Part shown: positions 5,710 to 8,830 of the stretch, piece after piece
Numbering within the stretch: position 1 is the stretch's first letter
Layout: every line of letters starts with the position of its first letter
Assembly (NCBI GenBank): GCA_035945515.1
Contig: DASZAE010000015.1
Span: forward strand, 1 to 8,830
From: RH2-MAG17b sp035945515
GTDB lineage: Bacteria; Acidobacteriota; Terriglobia; UBA7540
DNA length: 8,830 nt
Direction of reading: 5' to 3'
Translations under genes and position numbers: made by a program
The notes under the pieces: model-generated
What the model was told of the DNA's origin: nothing
Databases searched by the model: none
Seen by the model: only the letters and a program-made list of their open reading frames with translations

Positions 5710-7500
5710 ATGGAAGGACATCATTTTGATCATCAGACGGTAAAGGCCCAAAGCGGAGCGCGAATCACTTCGCTTCCTGCTCTGGCGTTAGTCCTCGTGG
5801 CAGTCATGATCCTTGGGGGCATGAGGGTCGTGTTCGCGGGCGCTCTGCCACAGGACTCTTCCAGCTCATCCTCTTCTTCATCTTCGACTGATGACCAGGC
5901 GGCCCAGCCGCAGCAACCTCACAAGCTAACCAAGCAGGAAAAGCGGCGCGAGAAAGCGATCCGGAAGGAGATGGAAAGCCCGTACAAGGACTTCATCGAG
6001 GGTCCTACGGGCTACATCATCACATCGCAGGAGCGGGCGGCGTTCAAGAAGCTCACCACCGACGACGAGCGCGAGCAATTCATCGAGGCCTTCTGGGAAC
6101 GGCGCAATCCCAATCCTGGAGATCCCGAAAACGAATATAACGAAGAGTTCTACCGGCGCGTGGCTTACGCCAATGAACATTTTGCTTCCGGCATTCCGGG
6201 TTGGAAGACGGATCGGGGCCGCATCTATATTATGTACGGGCCGCCAGACGAACAAGAAAACCACGACTCGGGCGGCAGCTACGTGGCAAACCCCAACGAG
6301 CTTCCGTATTCGGGACCTGACGCTTCGACCGAAATGACCACCTACCCGTTCGAAGACTGGTACTACCACTACATTCCGGGGATTGGCGAAAACGTCAAGC
6401 TGGAGTTTGTGGACCCGACCATGTCCGGTGAATTCCGCCTGACGATGAACCCTTGCGAAAAGGACGCTCTGGCGGAAGTGCCGAACGATACAACGGGATG
6501 CCAAGGCGGAGTCTCCATCGGACCTATTTATAATGCAAATACCGTAATGGCGCCGCCGTCGGGCATGAACGCTTCGCTAAACACCGCCATGCCCGAAAGC
6601 ATGGAGGAATTCACGCAGCTCGACACCTATGCCAAGATTTTCCAGCCCCCGCAGGTGAAGTTTAATGACCTGAAGGCCCTCGTGACGCATCATCTTTCCG
6701 AGCAATTGCTGCCTTTTAAGGTGCGGACGGACTTCATCCGCCTCACTTCCGATATGGTGCTGGTCCCAATTACCATTGAGGTCAATGACAAGGACCTTGA
6801 GTTCCAGAACAAAGATGGTGTCATGCACGGTACCATGGATATTTTCGCGCAGATCTCGACGCTGAGCGGCCGAGTTGCGTCGACTCAGGAAAAAAGCATG
6901 GTCGTGAACGTGCCGCAGGACGAGTTCGCCGCCTACGCGGGGCACAAATCCATCTGGCAATACATCGCTCCGCTGCGGCCCGGCCACTATAAGCTGAGCA
7001 TCGTATTGAAGGACGACAACAGTGGGCACATGGGAAGCGAATCCATCGGTGAGCTGGTCCCGCAATATCCCGACGACACGCTCGAATCAAGCTCGCTGAT
7101 TCTTGCTGATCTGCTCCAGCAGGTTCCTACCACCGACGTGGGCACGGGACCGTTTGTGATCGGCAGCACCAAAGTGCGTCCGAGCGTAGGCGATGTTTTC
7201 GTGCACAACCAGAACCGCTATCTCGGAATCTACATGCAGGTTTATAACCTGGGCGTAAACCCCAAAACGCATCGTCCCAACGCCCAGATTCAGTACAACC
7301 TGATGAAAGACGGCAAGACCATCTTCACCACCACGGAGCAGGCCGCCGATATCAAAGATGCTTCGAACCAGGTGACCATTCAAAAGACCATGCCTCTTCA
7401 ACCATTATCGCCGGGCGATTATACGGTGGCGGTTAAGGTGACGGACAACATTAAGAACAAGTCCATCGATAGCCATGCAGCCTTCGTAGTGCAAAAGTAG
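5710..7500 (+). CDS. GWxTD domain-containing protein
   Basis: The ATG at 5710 has AGGAGG four bases upstream. An in-frame TTG at 5689 lies at the predicted transcription start and is unlikely. The 596-residue protein has a hydrophobic segment (about 21-43) ending in VFAGA, so it is secreted or anchored by its N-terminus. A run of ten serines (50-59) and a Lys/Arg-rich linker (71-88) follow. The GWxTD domain (about 92-260) shows YIITSQERAAFKKLTTDDEREQ in two parts, then FWERRNPNPG (128-137) and GWKTDRGRIYIMYGPPDE (164-181), with the signature GWKTD at 164-168. A long beta-rich C-terminal part (about 310-596) ends in an Ig-like segment, SPGDYTVAVKVTD. The GWxTD family is common in Acidobacteriota and Bacteroidota and has no settled biochemical function; an extracytoplasmic structural or adaptor role is inferred. 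The gene has its own strong promoter. Confidence 0.92.
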   Translation: MEGHHFDHQTVKAQSGARITSLPALALVLVAVMILGGMRVVFAGALPQDSSSSSSSSSSTDDQAAQPQQPHKLTKQEKRREKAIRKEMESPYKDFIEGPTGYIITSQERAAFKKLTTDDEREQFIEAFWERRNPNPGDPENEYNEEFYRRVAYANEHFASGIPGWKTDRGRIYIMYGPPDEQENHDSGGSYVANPNELPYSGPDASTEMTTYPFEDWYYHYIPGIGENVKLEFVDPTMSGEFRLTMNPCEKDALAEVPNDTTGCQGGVSIGPIYNANTVMAPPSGMNASLNTAMPESMEEFTQLDTYAKIFQPPQVKFNDLKALVTHHLSEQLLPFKVRTDFIRLTSDMVLVPITIEVNDKDLEFQNKDGVMHGTMDIFAQISTLSGRVASTQEKSMVVNVPQDEFAAYAGHKSIWQYIAPLRPGHYKLSIVLKDDNSGHMGSESIGELVPQYPDDTLESSSLILADLLQQVPTTDVGTGPFVIGSTKVRPSVGDVFVHNQNRYLGIYMQVYNLGVNPKTHRPNAQIQYNLMKDGKTIFTTTEQAADIKDASNQVTIQKTMPLQPLSPGDYTVAVKVTDNIKNKSIDSHAAFVVQK

Positions 7501-7540
7501 GCTGCTTGATCGAAGCCGTTACCTCCCCGCTCCGTTGGGT

Positions 7541-7699
7541 ATGAAAAAACTGCGGAAGCCCAAACCGTTCACCTCCTCAAAAGAAGCAAAACGGCGAGCT
7601 CGCATTTTGCAAGGTCAGGAGCGGCCATCCCGCCTTCATGCCAACCGCAAGAAAAAGCCCCCAAAGTACCCCGAAAAGGACGCGCTCTGGGCAGAATGA
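7541..7699 (+). CDS. Small basic protein, 52 residues, unknown function
   Basis: An ATG at 7541 opens a 52-codon frame ending in TGA at 7697-7699, 40 bases after the GWxTD stop. The product begins MKKLRKPKPFTSSKEAKRRA and is rich in Lys, Arg and Pro, with KKKPPKYPEKDALWAE at the end. It resembles the SSKEAKRRAR-type short basic proteins I recall from Acidobacteriota, but no search was possible. No good Shine-Dalgarno sequence precedes the ATG, so translation could depend on coupling to the gene upstream or use another start. The closeness suggests co-transcription from the GWxTD promoter. The charge pattern would suit nucleic acid or ribosome binding (inference). BIME copy C begins 23 bases after the stop. 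Confidence 0.6.
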   Translation: MKKLRKPKPFTSSKEAKRRARILQGQERPSRLHANRKKKPPKYPEKDALWAE

Positions 7700-7722
7700 T
7701 CGTCTGGCGCGGAGGTGTGCCA

Positions 7723-7798
7723 GTAGCGGCGGGCAAAGCCTGAAAGGGGCCGCCGGTTTTTAATTAGTAAAAACCGGCGGCGAGGACGCCGCCGCTAC
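7723..7798. repeat. REP/BIME-like palindrome, copy C
   Basis: Termini GTAGCGGCGG (7723-7732) and CCGCCGCTAC (7789-7798) are perfect inverted copies. The first 20 bases, GTAGCGGCGGGCAAAGCCTG, are identical to copy A from 4609. An AT-rich loop (TTTTTAATTAGTAAAAA) is flanked by GCCGCCGG and CCGGCGGC. The right half forms CGGCGGCG-AGGA-CGCCGCCG (7775-7794). It could also act as a 3' end structure for the GWxTD transcript. Confidence 0.8.
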
Positions 7799-7947
7799 AA
7801 CGCAAGCTCTGTAAATCAGAAGCACATTAAAGTAAGTTCACATCCTCATGGGACAAATTTAACTTCGCCTCTCAGTGCGCTGTCCTCAGCCTCGCCGTGC
7901 GCCCGTCTTCCCGATATTCCTCAAAAAAGTCCTTTATTATTTGACAC
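7799..7947. other. Intergenic segment before the membrane-protein gene
   Basis: No gene or repeat is visible. The segment becomes AT-rich toward its right end (about 7920-7947), which fits a promoter upstream region. Confidence 0.4.
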
Positions 7948-7976
7948 TTGATTGCAGATTGTAATTCTTTTATACT
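7948..7976 (+). promoter_or_regulatory. Sigma-70-type promoter placed for a leaderless transcript
   Basis: TTGATT (7948-7953), a 17-base spacer, then TATACT (7971-7976). The expected start of transcription is about 7983, at or one base before the ATG at 7984. An overlapping TTGACA at 7941-7946 has no -10 at good spacing. No Shine-Dalgarno sequence lies between the -10 and the ATG. Confidence 0.6.
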
Positions 7977-7983
7977 ACCGGCA

Positions 7984-8718
7984 ATGGCTTGGGCACTAGC
8001 AATCGTGGCGCTCCTGGTCGTTGGATATGTCTTTCGCCGCGTCCTGCGCTTAGACGAGCCGCAGGTGCGCGCGCACGGGCGAATACCTTTATCTTCAGAT
8101 GCCGAAAAAATTTACCGTCCAATCTCGCTGGAACTAGAGACCCAGATTATTCTTCTGGGCATCTCGCTGAATGAAGCTCTTGGACAACGCCAAGCGGGCA
8201 ACGAAGAGAATGCGTGGCGGCTGGCGCGGCTTGCCCTATGCCAGTGGGATCGTTTGGCGGGAAAAGTCACCGTAATGCTCAAATCGATTGCGGATCATTT
8301 CCCTCAAACGCGCTCCTTGGTTTCTGTCCGTGATCTTACGGCCCATGAGTTCAAGTCGAACGCTATGATTGAGTCTATGCGGATGGGCGCGATGCTCCAC
8401 GAAGTCATCTTCCGTTCGAAGCCGCGTTATCAGTTTCAGGTCCAGGTGATCCGGCGCGCAGTCGATACGCTCACCTTAGAGTTCAACGGCGCTATCCGAG
8501 CCGCGGAGCGCGCCCCTGACTGCGCCGGGGACCTGTGGGACAAGATTGACCCTTCCTTTCACGATTTTGATCTGGTGGTCAAGGAATCACTGCTTGCCTT
8601 CCGCGCCTTCCTGCTTGCAGTGCCGGCATGGCTGCTTCCTGAAATTGCAGCCGAACTTGCCGAAGTCATTTCCCATAGCGTGCGTTCCAAGTCGGTCATC
8701 ACCTCCACCCGTAGATAG
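7984..8718 (+). CDS. Membrane-anchored protein of unknown function
   Basis: I do not recognise this family. The ATG at 7984 gives 244 residues. Residues about 2-17 (MAWALAIVALLVVGYVF) form one hydrophobic helix followed by Arg-rich RRVLRL, so the N-terminus is likely outside and the body cytoplasmic by the positive-inside rule. The body is mostly helical and soluble-looking, with Ala/Leu/Glu/Arg-rich stretches (for example LELETQIILLGISLNEALGQ from about residue 49). A hydrophobic segment, LLAFRAFLLAVPAWLLPEIA (about 200-220), may be a second membrane-associated or amphipathic helix. No catalytic signature is visible. An earlier in-frame TTG at 7948 coincides with the -35 box and is rejected as a start. 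The gene stands alone, with BIME copy C before it and copy D after it. Confidence 0.75.
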   Translation: MAWALAIVALLVVGYVFRRVLRLDEPQVRAHGRIPLSSDAEKIYRPISLELETQIILLGISLNEALGQRQAGNEENAWRLARLALCQWDRLAGKVTVMLKSIADHFPQTRSLVSVRDLTAHEFKSNAMIESMRMGAMLHEVIFRSKPRYQFQVQVIRRAVDTLTLEFNGAIRAAERAPDCAGDLWDKIDPSFHDFDLVVKESLLAFRAFLLAVPAWLLPEIAAELAEVISHSVRSKSVITSTRR

Positions 8719-8775
8719 GCCCGGAAAAGCCAGCCTGTGAACCGCTCCCACAAGGGGGCGACGGTCATTTACTTA

Positions 8776-8830
8776 CTGTAGCGGCGGCCTCTGGCCGCCG
8801 GTTTTTAATAGTAAAGACCGGCGGCCAGAG
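8776..8830. repeat. REP/BIME-like palindrome, copy D, cut by the window edge
   Basis: It begins CTGTAG and the REP hairpin CGGCGGCC-TCT-GGCCGCCG (8782-8800). CTCTGGCCGCCGG (8789-8801) pairs perfectly with CCGGCGGCCAGAG (8818-8830) over a 16-base loop containing AATAGTAAAG. By comparison with copy A, the missing part should read GCCGCCGCTACAG. The upstream GCGACGGTCATT (8758-8769) is shared with copy A. It lies 57 bases after the membrane-protein stop. Confidence 0.8.

Noticed and set aside
5856..5888. Phase-variable serine tract in the GWxTD gene
   Set aside because: The ten serines use mixed codons (TCT, TCC, AGC, TCA, TCG), so there is no simple DNA repeat long enough to slip readily.
5926..6504. 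Minus-strand 192-codon frame inside the GWxTD gene
   Set aside because: It is antisense to a well-supported gene with clear domain motifs; GC-rich coding DNA often leaves such open antisense frames.
4607..8830. CRISPR array
   Set aside because: The repeated units are palindromic, unevenly spaced by hundreds to thousands of bases, variable in sequence and inverted in one copy; there are no spacers or cas genes.

Overview
The window looks like a chromosomal segment from an Acidobacteriota genome, probably class Terriglobia or a relative. This is inferred from the gene mix: a GWxTD-domain protein, a Tat-type TIM-barrel isomerase, a CNHCP thioredoxin-like protein, a small basic protein, and many GC-rich palindromes between genes. 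No database search could be run. The sequence is GC-rich in genes, with an AT-richer patch around 600-850.

Layout. From left to right on the minus strand: a membrane-anchored coiled-coil protein cut by the left edge (1-579); GlmU (854-2311), the bifunctional enzyme making UDP-GlcNAc; an M48 metalloprotease (2535-3395); a Tat-exported sugar-isomerase-like TIM barrel (3587-4477); and a thioredoxin-fold redox protein (4758-5342). Transcription then switches to the plus strand: a 596-residue GWxTD protein with a near-consensus sigma-70 promoter (5710-7500), a 52-codon basic small ORF just after it (7541-7699), and an unrecognised membrane-anchored protein (7984-8718) whose promoter sits so close to the ATG that the mRNA may be leaderless. 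Most minus-strand genes are separated by 100-280 bases, so they look like independent housekeeping or envelope genes rather than one operon.

The intergenic DNA is the most distinctive part. Four copies of a REP/BIME-like palindrome (4607-4684, 5357-5444, 7723-7798, 8776 to the right edge) start with GTAG and end with CTAC and carry GC-rich hairpins around an AT-rich loop. A second palindrome family (TTTGGAGTGCGGCAGC...) occurs as a perfect 28-bp inverted pair at 4543-4570 and 5613-5640, on either side of the thioredoxin gene. One BIME copy lies inside a 199-bp imperfect palindrome (4546-4744). A different 74-bp palindrome (3444-3517) lies between the isomerase and protease genes, and a further imperfect hairpin (5527-5561) lies upstream of the GWxTD gene.

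I see no CRISPR array, tRNA, rRNA, transposase, phage gene or recognisable defence system. There is no multi-gene novel system that I can support. The best leads are the nested palindromes, the possibly leaderless membrane-protein gene, the small basic ORF, and an altered nucleotide-binding motif in GlmU.
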